Below are positions 1 through 11,788 of a stretch of 51,710 bases of DNA, piece after piece. The position numbers and the translations under genes are program-made. Numbering within the stretch: position 1 is the first letter of the stretch; each line of letters opens with the position of its first letter. Source of the DNA: Linderina pennispora (Eukaryota > Kickxellomycota > Kickxellomycetes > Kickxellales > Kickxellaceae); NCBI RefSeq assembly GCF_002104995.1, contig NW_024468305.1, positions 1-51,710 of the forward strand, written 5' to 3'. The notes below the pieces were generated by a model that was not told the origin of the DNA, did no database searches, and saw only the letters and a program-made list of their open reading frames with translations.

Positions 1-425
1 GCGCAAGCGACGAATTTGAAAGAAAGAAGCAGAGAAATAATACAAATAGCCGTCTCCTTTGTTAGAGTGCGAATTGAAAAACAAACGAGGAGGATTCAGT
101 GAAGGTGAGATAGGTGCTTGGACTCCCCAGCCGTGCAGTGCGGTCTCGGTGTTTCGAATTCGACCGCAAGCGATGGGTTTCCACACCTTAGTCGCCCAAG
201 ATGGCTGCCGAAAATGGGCGTGGCATCTTATCTTGACGATAATCACGGGATCTGCATCTGGCTGATCAGCACCAGAAATCCAATCAGCGGATTACACCAC
301 GTGATTGAGCTGTTGGCCTGTTATTTTTCGTGTGCTTGGCACAAGCCTGCGACGTCACTTTTCCCTGCTCCCCACTGCAACACCGAATTATCTGTATTAT
401 TTCTGCACGGCCTGTTAATTTTGAA
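1..425. promoter_or_regulatory. Upstream region of VPS16
   Basis: No gene is supported here. Recognisable elements upstream of the VPS16 start are a CCAAT box (280-284), a CACGTG E-box (298-303) and a CRE-like GACGTCAC (351-358). Whether any of them is used cannot be told from sequence. Confidence 0.4.
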
Positions 426-2895
426 ATGACGACCACTGACGCCGACAGCAGAGTGGCACGAGCTGCAGGATGTTTACTACCGCAAGCACCGCCTGTACCA
501 AATGCAGTGGGCCGACCTTAATCTGCGCAACTTTCGCGTGGCAGCGTCGTCATTCGGCGGCCCTATAGCGCTGCTGCGCGACGACCGGCAGCTGCTCGAG
601 GCTGGCCCATCCCCGCTGCTGGACTCGGGCCATCCATGTGTTTTCGGGCCAGCGGGCTGCTTATTGGCAAAATCGAATACGACGGACTGCACATTGCTGC
701 GTTTAGCTGGAACAGCCGCGAGGAGCTTGTATGCGTGCATGAGGACGGCAGTGTGCGTGTCTTCGGGCTGAGTGCGCCTGGATCGGCATTCTCCTTGGGC
801 AATGAGGCCAAGGAGGCGGGTGTTGTCGACTGTCGGTTCTGGGACCAGGGCTTTGTTGCGCGCACCGCCGACGGAAAGCTCATATACGTGAACGACATAT
901 ACGAGCCGAAGCCCAAGATGCTTGGCAAGCATACTGGAGAGGTGAGCAGCTGGACCATCATCCCACCACACCTAAGTCTGAGTCACCACGTAGAGATACT
1001 GTTGTCGTCGGGCAAGACAATCCTGCAGATCGACGCAGTTGGCACACAGGACCAGCTGCTGGACTCTGGCCCATTCTCCAGCATCTCGGTATCTCCTAAC
1101 GGGCGGCTGGTGGTCCTCTGTTCAGAAAGCGGCCGTGTGCAGGTGGTGTCAACCGACTTCCAAAAGTCGTTCTCGGATATGGAACATGGAGCGGCTGAGC
1201 GGCCGGCGGATATTGCATGGTGCGGCAGCGACGCAGTAGTGATCAGCTATGAGTCGGAGGCAGTGCTCCTGGGCCCTTTCGGTGACTCTCTGGTCTTCCC
1301 TACGGACGAACCTATGTGCCTGGTACAGGAGCTGGATGGGGTGCGCATGTTCAACTCGGAGGCTCACGAGTTTCTGTTCAAAGTCAGCGACGAAAGCAAG
1401 GCTGTGTTCCAGATTGGGCTGCAAACACCGGCATCGATGCTGTATGACTCCTTGGAAAACATAAAGGCACACTCGTCGCAAGCTGGCTCGACCATTCGCG
1501 ACCTGGGCGACGACCTGCCATATGCCATTGACACATGCATAGCAGCAGCGAGCTGTGAGCCTATAGTTGAAATACAGCAGGCGCTGCTGCGTACAGCGAG
1601 CTTTGGCAAGGCTTTCCTGGACGTGTACAACGGCGACAAGCTAGTTGATATCTGCAAACACCTGCGCATCGTCAACTGCCTAGCACAGTATGAGAATGGC
1701 ATCCCTGTGTCGACTATGCAGTTCCTGAGCCAGCCGTTTGAGGACTGGATTGCGCGACTCCTGAACCGCAACCAGCATCAGCTGGCCATACTCATGTGCC
1801 GCTACATGGAGGAGCCGGCAGATCAGGTGTACATACACTGGGCGTGTGCCAAGATCCGGGCATCGACTATCGACGACGATGCGCTGTACAAGATCATCAT
1901 GAGCAAGCTACAGAGTGTACCGGGTATTTCGTACGTGGATATTGCGGAGGTGGCCAATACTACTGGATACCAGAAGCTGGCGATCCGGCTACTGAAACAT
2001 GAGCCGCGGGCAGGCAACCAGGTCCCGCTACTTATATCGATGGGCCAGGAATCGACAGCAATGGACGAGGCGATCCGCAGTGGAGATGCCGACCTGGTGT
2101 ACTTTGTCATATTCCATCTGTTCAAGGCGATGGAGCTGGTGGACTTCTTCAAGGTTATCAGCCACAGCCGTGTTGCTGGCCAACTGTTTGAGAAGTACTG
2201 CATCGATCAGAAATCGCCAGTTCTCAGAGACTACTATTACCAGGAAGACGCGCGCCGCAAATCAGCGCAGCTAATTTTGATTGACAACTTGGACAAGCAC
2301 GATGTCGGCGAGCTGGTAGCAAATTTGAAGGTTGCATTGGACATCCTGCAGAAGGACAAGACCAGCGCGCGGCAGACAAAGGCGATGGACGCACATATCA
2401 AGCTGCCTGAAGGCCCAGTACCAGCTTGAACAAGAGATGCAAGGCGAGAAATTCGTCGGGCTGACAGTCAACGAGACTGTGGCGAAATGCATGGCCCGGG
2501 GAAACTATACACGAGCCAACAAACTCAAGGGCGACTTCAAGGTGCCTGAGCGCAGATTCTACTGGATAAAGGTGCATGCACTGGTGCAACGCCGTGACTG
2601 GGCTGAGCTAGCACGCCTGGCGAACGCACGCAAGCCGCCCATTGGGTACCGTGCATTTGTCGACGAATGTATTGGCGCGTTGCAATATCAGGAGGCGGCC
2701 CGATATATCGCCAAGTGCGACCAAGGGGAGCGGGCAGAGCTGTTTTTGCGTATCGGGTACTATCATGAAGCTGCACAGGTGGCCGTTGCAGGCAAGGATG
2801 TTGGTCTGCTGAGGCGCATCCAGGCGCAGACACAGGACGCATCTTTGCAGCATGATATTGGCGTGCAGATTGAGCAGCTTGGCGGCGGTATTTGA
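426..2895 (+). CDS. VPS16: VPS16, HOPS/CORVET core subunit (three apparent 1-base indels)
   Basis: Vacuolar sorting protein 16 is the core subunit that binds VPS33 in the HOPS and CORVET tethering complexes, which drive late endosome and vacuole fusion. Conserved blocks run in order: N-terminal YYRKHRLYQMQW and SSFGGPIALL, then LVCVHEDGSVRVFG, ELDGVRMFNSEAHEFL, LRTASFGKAFLDVY, VPGISYVDIAEVA, SGDADLVYFVIFHL and C-terminal KPPIGYRAFVDECI. The N half is a beta-propeller and the C half alpha-solenoid, as in the family. Reading it through needs three one-base corrections: an extra base near 448-450 just after the start, a missing G near 628-631, and an extra C near 2405-2409. Everything between these points is well conserved, so sequencing error is more likely than a pseudogene. 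The ATG at 426 is the natural start. Confidence 0.9.
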
Positions 2896-3703
2896 TATGA
2901 GCAGCCCGACCCGCTTCGGTATCAATAGGACGACGTGTTTGTACAATGACTGTGCACGCCCCCTCCCAATATGAATGACTTCAAGATCAAGCTGAGCCTG
3001 TGAGCTCAGCGGTCCTAGCGCCGGTTCTAAACTCTGCATTCCGTTTGATTGGTTTGCCGCCTTCATGGTGAAGATTCTTTCAAGCCATTTAATATAGCTT
3101 TCATGGATTTCATTACGCGTGGTTTGCTTGTAGAAACACATTTTGCAACTGTTAAAGTGTAGACTTGCTACATGCACTGCCTGCCTGTTTTGTATAGACA
3201 AATTACGCATGTGGCTCAGTGAATGATATACTAGCTGATGCATTTGCTTCATATATATATCCATAGCATTTATGTCCACAGTGAATTTTACTTTCATCAT
3301 AATCAACGTGGTAATATACTCACAACTGGATCACTCAGCAGCAGCCTGTCAACCTTCGCCAGAGTAAGTGTTGTCGGATTATATAGAAAATAAGATGGGA
3401 TCAGAATTACTGAGGAGAAAAAGGCGGGACCAGGTGGTCTAGGAAGTCAAGCTTTGGAATGGTGGCTTTGAAATGGTGGCTTTGAAATGGTGGCTTTGAA
3501 ATGGTGGCTTTGAAATGGGTTGCTGTCTCGAGGCCAGCACCATCCACACACACCTAATCCCGGCACTTTATCATATTACCAGGAGTTTTCGTACCCTACC
3601 ACACTCAGTCCACTGCCATTATTCTTTCCACCGCCCAGCACTTCCCACTTTGCGTCCTGGACCTCACATGCTATATTATTGAATGTGTCACGAGAAGCAG
3701 CGC
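2896..3703. other. Convergent intergenic region, VPS16 / S9 hydrolase
   Basis: This 808-bp stretch lies between the stop codons of two convergent genes and is AT-rich. It contains a 14-bp minisatellite (separate entry) and a pyrimidine-rich tract at about 3575-3660. No conserved coding sequence is visible on either strand. Confidence 0.5.
3451..3520 (+). repeat. 14-bp minisatellite, five copies
   Basis: Five head-to-tail copies of the unit GCTTTGAAATGGTG occupy exactly 70 bp. The first copy (GCTTTGGAATGGTG) and the last (ending GGGT) each differ slightly, and the three central copies are identical. It is non-coding and lies between two convergent genes. Confidence 0.95.
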
Positions 3704-5806
3704 TTACTTCTCATTAAAGATCTCGATTGGCTGAATGTGGCCAGCAGGAGTGAATCCCAGGACCTTGCCGAAGAAATACAGCTGTCCTTCAAGTGCGAGC
3801 ACGATATTCTCTGCTTTCCTGAATCCATGCCCCTCGCCAGGAATCTCGACATGCGCTACCATGACGCCCTTATCCTTCAGTGCCTCAGCCGGCACTGTCG
3901 CCTGATTCGGTGGCACAATTTTGTCATCGGCACCATGGAAAAACACAGTCGGACACTCCAGCCTGTCCACAGAATTGATAGGCGACCGGGCAACAATGCG
4001 GCCACGCGCCTCAGGATACGGACCGATAAGTTTAGCAATGTAGTGGGACTCGAACTTGTGTGTCTCTTGTGCAAGCAGCTTCAGGTCACCCACGCCGCAG
4101 ATACTGGCACCAGCAGCAAATACTTCGGGGCAGAATGTAAGCGCAGCCAATGTGCAGAATCCACCGGCACTTTCGCCCATGATTGTCAGACGCTGTCTGT
4201 CGACCTTGCCGGTTTCTGCCAGATGGAGGGCAGCAGCGCAGCAGTCTTGCATATCAACGATGCCAAACCATGGATAAAGCCGCTCGCGGTAGGCACGGCC
4301 CTTACCGGTTGATCCACCATAGTTTACATCAGCGACAGCAAATCCGCGTGTGGTCCAAAACTGGATCTGCAGATTGTAGACTGGGTCAGCGTGGCCAGTC
4401 GGTCCCCCATGGCTGAGAACAAGAAGAGGAGGCAGTTCTCCAGGGAGTCCAGCAAAGCCCTTGTTAGCCGGTGGATAGAAATAGGCAAACGCCATTGCCT
4501 CAGACCTACCTTGGCCGATTTGGTCGTTGTCAAATGGTGGCAGACGGGTGGGGAATTCGATTTCTGATGGGATAGAAATATCCTCATCGCTGAGCATAGT
4601 GACACTGGCGGCACCGAATACTAGCTGCTTGGCATCGGATGCGTCGTTCATGAAGTAGGTGAAGAGGGAGACAATGCTTTTTGGCCCACCACCAAGCATC
4701 ATGAGGACCTGAGACCCGGATTTCGGGTCAACACCAAAGTGGAATGCATCCATGACGGACCACTCGGGAGTCGGCAATTCGGCCATCTCACGTGTAACAA
4801 CATTCAAGTGGTACATGTGTGCTCTGCTGCCAGCGATATAGCGAACTACGGCTTCATCTGGCTTTCTGAGCACAGGCTGGAACGTCGAGCAGCCAAATCC
4901 CCACTCAGAAACCGCAAAATCAACCTTCATTGGTTCCGCCAATGACTGGTTTGTCTTGCCGTCGCTGTCAACATAGTACGGGTTCCAGAAACCCGAGCGG
5001 TCTGCAAGGAAATGTAGTCTGCCAGCATCGTCAAAACGCGGCTGGTAGATGCTCTCCTGAACGTCACCTTCGCCTCCAGCGACAATTGCCAGGTTATCAA
5101 GGCCGTTGGCAACCCCATTTGCGTCAAACGAGAGCGTGGCACGGTGCAGGGTAGTCGCATCCCAGTTCATGTTCGGGTGGTTCCAAATATAGAATGCAAT
5201 CTCGTCGTTCAAGGGGCTGAACACAGGGCTCGACACAAAGTCGCTCTGGCTGAAAAGCACAACATCATCGGTCGGCTTCAATTCGTCGGCATCAAGGTTG
5301 CTGGGCAGCGGAATGGCGACCAGCGCAGCCAAGGCGTCAATGTCGCCATTGCGGTGGTCCTCGCGCACAGCAACAGCGAACTTCTTGGATGGATGGATGA
5401 CCATGTTGGCATACCACAGCTTGTCATCCTGCTGAGCAATCCAGCGAGGTGCCAGAGCAGAGTCCGCATCAAATAGGTATAGACCGCAGTCGCTTGCATT
5501 GCAGAACAGAATGAGGCCATCATAAACGGCATAAGGCGAGCCACCGTACCCGTGCACACGCGACCTCACATTCCACTGGGTGTTGGGCGTCAGCTCGTGT
5601 ATGGTGGCTCCATCAAAATCAGTGGTCTCCTGGCTGAGCAGTGTGCGGCGCCCGCCCTCAGATGGGCGAGACTCGGTCCAGTACACACGGGAGGGCGAGC
5701 CCTTGTCGATACGGATCTCAGCGACATACTTTGACGTTGACGCGACATCAGCTGCAGACAGCGGGCTTTGTCAGCTACCATAAGGGGCAGTCGTAGTATC
5801 AGGCAT
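3704..5806 (-). CDS. S9-family prolyl oligopeptidase-type serine hydrolase (in-frame TGA at codon 12)
   Basis: Alpha/beta-hydrolase of the S9 peptidase family (dipeptidyl or acylaminoacyl peptidase type). An N-terminal beta-propeller-like region is followed by a C-terminal catalytic domain. The catalytic triad is visible: Ser546 in GESAGG, Asp627/628 in HGADDKIVPP and His660 in GEGHGF; LVLSHGGPTGHADPVYN precedes the nucleophile. There is no signal peptide, so it is probably cytosolic. The natural start is the ATG at 5806, giving MPDTTTAPYGS, then TGA at 5773-5771, then QSPLSAADVA. Relatives usually carry PYGSW-x-SP here, so TGA stands where Trp (TGG) is expected. From codon 13 to the TAA at 3704 the frame is open (688 codons). 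An initiation at the GTG at 5686 would lose conserved N-terminal sequence. Confidence 0.85.
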
Positions 5807-7646
5807 TACGAAGAGTAAAAAATAGATATCAGGAACGAGAAAGTGCCGAGAGTTGTGTTTTAATGATAGACAGCTGCTTTTAATAGGTGGCCAGTCTCCT
5901 TCCAGTTAGAAGCAAAAAGGCCGCTCTATACAAATGAGGCATGTAAACGAAAAATCAAACCGCAGTGCGCTTTACGATTGAATGTGTCTGGATGAGGGGG
6001 GCAAATGCCGATTTCAACGGGCCATTCTTGAAGTAACCGGCTACAATATCGATTATTCTCACACATTAGGATACGGTAGATAGTGTAGAGCACGCATTGA
6101 TTTGTACGTAGATGCAAATCCCCACAGGGATAGTAGCCATGCCAGATCGTCTGATAATTGCACGGTTAGTCCATAAAAGCATGTTTGTCCTCAGAATGAC
6201 AGATTATGTCTTTATTAGATAGTGCCATTTACATCAATGTCCGTTAGTATCTTTCCATCACTACTATTCTATATTCATTTGATACATATGTACTGAGGTA
6301 TGCCAAGTATGAAATGTGTTGGTGGCCAGCCTCCTGCAACTGTTTTGTATGTTAACTTATGTACCTTTCCACAAGATGTATCTGCTATGAAACCATGCTG
6401 TATACAAGTATCAACAAGGAGGTTAAGGATGAGAGGTTGCATAGCAACTTATATGTTCCTTGTAGCGGTTGGAAAAGATAGCATTGTTGACATTGGAGTG
6501 CTGATCCACTCCCACGTCACCATGCCAACAACCAAACCACATAAAATCAGACCTCAGGCCGACCGGACCCTCCCCTTTTCCTTCAGTCAATCTTGTTTCA
6601 CTTTTATTTTAGCTCACATACACGCTCGTAAACACTCGTCCCATTCCCAAGGTTAACAAGCATCACCATTACTGGCAATGAATATAGGGAATGTGCTTTC
6701 CAAGGTCCAGTGGATGATAAGGGTGGGATCCACAAAGACTACCTGTCATTGTAATGTAAACTGAGGCGTTATATGCAAAGTTTTATAACTAAGAAATGAG
6801 AAAATACTAAGCGGCTAAACCGATGAAGAAGGAAAAAAGAAAAGCTCTTTCAGAGAGAAACTCAATGTCACATAGTTGGTGGGCTGTCTAGTCAGGATTT
6901 TCCTCACAGTGACTTGCCGATTTAGGACTAACTGTGTAGTCCATCGACTAGTGTCCAACACATTGTCACTAAGTTTATCGCCAAAGCGATGAGATGTCTA
7001 CTATGTGCAATTCCCCACTGCTCTCAAAATGAAGTACTTCCTGTCGAGTGCACTGTAGCCACGGTCCCTCTTTCTATGGATTTTGCACCATGGGTTAAGC
7101 GCATAGTCAAGGTACGTGTTAACCTAGGGGATGGGTAGTTATCGGGTGTATGGAAATAGAGCTCCTCAAAAATATGACTGAGGGGAGGAAAGGAGGCTGA
7201 TTGTCTGCCTGGGGCTTTGTACGTAGGCGTTATCGGCCTTGCCCATGGTGGAACAGGGGGACTCTGGACCCCAAATGTCAACAGAGTACATTAGTCACTG
7301 CCTAGCACAAAAGTGGGGGTTCCTTAGCTTTGCATCATTCTAGTTATCTTATAGCACGCTTCAGTACATAATGCAAGGAAAGGCTATGCAAAGGATAAAA
7401 TAGTTGGCTGTCCGGAATTCTGCCTCCACAAGTAGGGGTACACAGGTCAACACCAGGCATGGAGCTACAGGCATTATGCTATCCCTCAACAGCTATTGCC
7501 ACATATGCCGTACCTACCATGCGCCAGAACATATACATTGGACGCCGCATAAAATAAAACATTTATAGTCACAACATCGCTATTAATATAGAAGGCTGTT
7601 CAAACAGCCAGCTGAAAGAGAAAGGTGCTAAAATTATATGGCGCAA
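5807..7646. other. Gene-free AT-rich stretch of 1.84 kb
   Basis: This region separates the S9 hydrolase promoter side from the 3' end of the striatin-like gene. It is AT-rich with many stops in all frames. Open frames do occur, for example 6300-6656 on the plus strand, but none resembles a known protein. No tRNA, terminal repeats or long tandem repeat is visible. It may hold decayed mobile DNA or UTRs. Confidence 0.45.
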
Positions 7647-9780
7647 TTACTTGAACAGCTTCAACAAACTGTCGCTGCCCGCGCTAGCAACCTGTCGGCC
7701 GACAAATCCGACATCGCATACGCCCTCATGCCCCTTTCTCAGATGGGCAGCAGCCTCAAAGGCGCACTTGGTATTCCGCCAATCCCACCAGCGCACAAGC
7801 CCATCCGATCCACCAGTCACCAGCGCGCTGCTGCCGACATCGACACTTGTGGCTGCATAGCCTTCATGGGCCAGGATCTGCGACCGGGCTGGTGGGCCTC
7901 ATGGTGCGCGTATCAACAAGCCGCACTGAACCGTCGCTGACACTGGCCGCCAGGATGTTGTGGTCGGTACTGCTCCGGATCCGTGTGACGACTTGGCGGC
8001 GCTGCAGATTTGCTGACACTGGCAGCTCGTGGGGCGGTGGCTGCGAGGCCACCAGCTGGCCGGTCTCCGAGTCGTACACGTTTATCCCACTGTTTGCGTA
8101 GGCTACGGCAAACTGCATCGCATCCTCCATCACAAAGCACGTCGCGGTGGGTGTGCTTGCTAACTCAGGCAAAGTGCGCCGCAGCGGCTGAGATTTGAGC
8201 TTTGCATCGGTGCTCCACACATGGCAGGCGCTGTCTGCTCCCACTGACACCAGCAACGAGCGACGCACGTCGAATGCAAGGTCCCAAACAGCGTCGGTGT
8301 GCTCGCTAAACTCGCGCACCGGGAAGCAGGGAATGGAGTCGGTGTCGCCGACCTGGCTGTTCTCAGGGAGGGCCCACACTTTGATTGTGCTGTCCAGGGA
8401 GCCAGAGTACGCATAGTCGTGGCCCTCCGAGAATGCCACACTAGTGACGGCAGCCAGATGCCCGCGGTAGACACTGGAGGGCATGACGTCAGACACAGGC
8501 CGTCTCCTGGACCTTCGCCGCTCACTGCGGTCCACATCCCACAGAATCACCAGTCCGTCGTCGCCGCCGCTCAGCATTTGCGGGCCATCAGACAGTGTCT
8601 GGCGCACGGTCAGTGCACGCACCAGGTCGACGTGGCCAATGAACGATTTGCTGACTTCGTAGTGCACCGCCCGCACCAGCCCTGAATCGACCTCATCCAC
8701 TGTCAGATTGCGAAGGGCGTTGTCGACGTCGGCTAGCAACTCGCTGCTCTGCAGCGGTGCCTGCTGTTCCAGTACATGTAGTGGCTGCTCGTCGGGCATC
8801 CTCCTCGCTGGCCTGGCAACCGCCTTCAGTGCTGCCGGCTTCACAGGTACGGGCGGGGCAGTGCCCGCTCTTGCCGAGTCAACGGAGGCAGCCGTGCTTT
8901 CCGAGTCGCTGTGCGAAGCCGTCTTTTTGCTGGGCCGTTCCGACTGAATCTCTGACATTGTGATTATTGGCGGCGGCTGCGATAGGCGCCGTGCCCGCTC
9001 ATGCTCGTTGATGCGCACGCCGCCCCGGCTGCTGGGCCTTGGCCAGTAGCCCACGGTGAACTTTGGGTCGCTGGCACTCTCAAACGTCGACCCTGGCTTT
9101 TCTGCGGGTTTTTCTGCGGGTTTTTCTGCGGGCTTGTCAGTGGTGACTTTCCCATTGGCAACACTACCTGTCTGCTCCTGGTTCTGCAGGCGCTGCAACG
9201 GTGTAGGCTGCTGCGGTGGCTGTCCTGGGCGCTCCTTCTGTTTGCTATCTGGCGACTGCGTTCGCCGCAGCGATATCACCGGCGACGGCGTCTTCGGATC
9301 CAGTACGTCGCTTATAGGGAACGGCGGTGTTAGACCCGTACCGTTCTCCCGCGTGCTGGTTCCCAGCAGCACGTCGATCTGGCCTAGGCACTGTGACAGC
9401 ATCTCGCGGCTCTTCTCACGCCGCGTGCGGGTCATGGTCACAATCTCCTCGACCGAGACTCCTGATGATGATGAGGCCGACGAGCCTGCTGAATTAACCG
9501 ATGTCGCTGACTTCCCGGTCTTCGCCGATGACGTGGTAGGGTTGTCGGTCTGCTTGCTGCTCTGTTTGGCATCGCGCAGCAGACCCTCCAGTACCGAGAT
9601 GTGCTTGAGCGAGATGTTGTAGAGCGAGGTGAGCTGTGCGACGCGCTTCTCTGTCTCGCTGAGCTGCGCCTTGAGCTTTATGCGCTCCACGTCCCAGTCT
9701 ACCCGCTCCAGTTCGAACCGGCGCCACTCGTTCTGCATGATTGTCAGTGCCCGCTCGAACGACGCGCTTCGGTCGGTCAT
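7647..9780 (-). CDS. Striatin-family WD40 protein (one apparent indel near the C-terminus)
   Basis: A STRIPAK-type scaffold. An N-terminal striatin-like segment (residues ~5-75, with QNEWRRFELERVDWDVER and a following coiled coil) is linked through a Ser/Pro-rich disordered region to a C-terminal WD40 propeller. Visible WD blocks include LVILWDVD, STIKVWALP, SACHVWSTD, GSVRLVDTR and GLVRWWDW, ending SAGSDSLLKLFK. Striatins bind the PP2A scaffold and GCK kinases and act in cell fusion, septation and development. The reading frame breaks near 7880, where one extra base sends it to a TGA at 7864. The last WD repeat continues in the next frame to the TAA at 7647, so the intended protein is about 710 residues. 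The linker contains a short tandem AEKP repeat. Confidence 0.8.
9095..9134 (-). repeat. 12-bp coding repeat (AEKP) in the striatin-like gene
   Basis: Three near-identical 12-bp units (plus strand TTTTTCTGCGGG) encode consecutive Ala-Glu-Lys-Pro tetrapeptides, with a diverged flanking copy. The repeat lies in the disordered linker before the WD40 domain. Confidence 0.85.
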
Positions 9781-10262
9781 GCTCAGCTACAGCAGGGGTT
9801 ATCAGTGTTGTTTTTTGCAAGGTCAAAAGGCGCATTACAAATGCAGCAAGCCCCAGCCTCAGTCATTACAACGCCCGGGGGTGCTCGGTAATACTGCACT
9901 TTTCCTCATGCCGTGGCCCACTTACTGTATAACCGTCGAGCGAATTACTAGACATTGGCCCAGTGTTGTAAGGAGAACGCAGCAGGTGTTGTATAAAAGG
10001 AAACCGTTGCTCGGGTGTGCTAGTGTCAAGAGAATGTGGGAAGGGAGGTGCGTGCGGCCTCAGAAATACAATGCCAGCAGGGCGTGTTTTAGGGAGGAAG
10101 AGAGGGAAAATGGTTGCGCTCGCATGTGCTTTGCGCTGAGCTTGTTTGGGCAGCGATTCACGTGACGGAGCCTAAACCGGGATTCTGCCTAGGGCTGACA
10201 GCATGTCATGCAGAGCGCCTTTGCCAGCAACAAGGAATTCATGAATTGGACCAGAAACCTGC
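9781..10262. other. Intergenic: RIT1 3' side and striatin-like gene promoter
   Basis: Both flanking genes are on the minus strand, so this 480-bp stretch must carry the RIT1 3' UTR and the promoter of the striatin-like gene. A TATAAAAG motif near 9993 reads on the plus strand, where no gene follows. No gene is visible. Confidence 0.4.
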
Positions 10263-11788
10263 TCAGAAGAAGTCTAAAAAGTGCCGGTTGACGCGCTTCA
10301 GCGTTACGCGGGACGGGTTCGCCTACAAGATAATTGGGATCCACGAATCCGGATTAGCCTGGTGGTCTGTGGATGCAAGGTCTTTGTTGGGCTGGTCCCC
10401 CGCAAAGGCGACGCCAACAAAGCCACTCGGCGCACTCTGCTTACCTTGGTCCGGGACGTCGTAATCCACAGCAGACGGCTGCGAATCGAGTCCTTGGTGA
10501 TCTGCCTTGGCGGGTTCTCGTGGAACTGCCCGTCCTCGTCAAAGTACTTTGCCAGCACTGCCAGCGTAATGCCGACGGATCTGTCCATGCCCTGGCTGCA
10601 GTGGATCAGCACGCGCTGGCGCGCCTCAACAAAGGGCCTGACAAACTCGAGCGCAGCGGGAATGGACTTCTCCAGCGCGACCTGGCCCTTCTTGCCCTCG
10701 GGGATGTCCAGAAACAGATACCGCTGCTCCAGAGCCGGGTCCCGGTTCTGCTCGTACTCGGGCGACCCGCAGTTGATTATAGCGTCAAACTGCTGCCAGC
10801 ACTCGGGCGGCCGCCCACTCACCCGGTCGCCCACCGAAACACACGTCTTCCCCACCACGCTGGACCGTGCTCCACCCTCAGTATCTGTGCCGTCATAGCC
10901 GGATGTGCCCCGCTCGCGCTCCTTCGCAACCACCTCCTTCGCTACATCCTCGCACACGTTGCTGTGGGCAAGCAGACGGGTTTTGTGCTTCCAGAATAAT
11001 CGCGGCGTCAGCCCCTGCGCCCATGTCTCGTGGTCATCCGCCGAGCCTTGAATATATACGAAGGGACTGTTCCCTCCACTAGCTTCCACCCGCTGCCTGA
11101 CAATGCTGGAGGCGCTCACACATACTACTGGTGTGAATGGGGCGTCGCTGAGGTCGGGTGGCATATGCAGTGCTTGGTCGCGGGTCACCCAGATCGCGCG
11201 CAATGGCCTGTCGATGGCGTGGGTGTGTCGGGCTATGTCGATTCCGGACCCGAGCAACGCCGCGACAAAGGTGTCTATTAGCTGCTCGATCTGGGAGTGC
11301 TCCGAGCGCGAAACAACCTGTGGAGGCGTATACAGCTTTGTGTCCCAGGTGGGGATCCCTCGCTGCCGAGCGATTGCCCGGGTCCACACGGCGCACCATA
11401 TCGGGATAGTCTTGGAGAATGCATCTGGCATGCTCTTGCCGCGCCGAGTCGAGTCCACAACCAGGCAGCCGCGGTGGGTGCCGAGCGCTTCCAGAAGCTG
11501 TGTGTTGGCCCGCCGCAGGCTGAACTTCCAGTTGCCGTTGTGCCCGTCGGTCGACTTGAAGTATACCGAGACAGCTGATGCTATCTGCGGGTCCACGTAC
11601 CATGTGCCGCACCGCTCGTTGGCCACCACCGGCAGACCCGGGAACAGGGCCGCTGTCTCCTTGACGAATCGGGCGTCGTCGGCGACCGACATCAGCCGGT
11701 TATACAGGCTCCTGGACTCGCGCCGCAGAGACTCGGCGATGCTGTGGATCCCGCTGGTTCCAAGCACAATGTCGCTGCTGTCGTCCAT
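10263..11788 (-). CDS. RIT1: tRNA A64-2'-O-ribosylphosphate transferase Rit1 (two exons)
   Basis: Rit1 adds a phosphoribosyl group to the 2'-OH of A64 in initiator tRNA-Met, which keeps it out of elongation. Diagnostic blocks are RCGTWYVDP, YFKSTDGHNGNWKFSLRR, VVDSTRRGKSMPDAFSKTIP and a C-terminal phosphatase-like P-loop HCSQGMDRS in the DUSP-like domain. The frame runs from the ATG at 11788 to SRTK at 10445. There a GTAAGC donor opens a 122-nt intron (10323-10444) ending TTGTAG. The 20-codon last exon (10263-10322) encodes ANPSRVTLKRVNRHFLDFF and stop, matching the usual Rit1 C-terminus. Without splicing, the frame would run on into an unrelated basic tail. Spliced protein is 467 residues. 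Confidence 0.92.

Noticed and set aside
448-2410. Micro-introns explaining the VPS16 frame changes
   Set aside because: The flanking conserved residues are contiguous at each point and only one base is out of place; there is no room for an intron.
2608-3306. 232-codon minus-strand open frame over the VPS16 3' end
   Set aside because: Overlaps the conserved VPS16 C-terminus and AT-rich 3' flank; the peptide has no recognisable domain.
5771-5773. TGA read as tryptophan (alternative genetic code)
   Set aside because: DPH2, VPS16, the FAM72-like gene, RIT1 and the GST all end at TGA, so it is a normal stop in this genome.
6300-6656. 118-codon open frame in the 5.8-7.6 kb gene-free stretch
   Set aside because: No family resemblance, no leader or poly(A) context, and typical of a chance ORF in AT-rich DNA.
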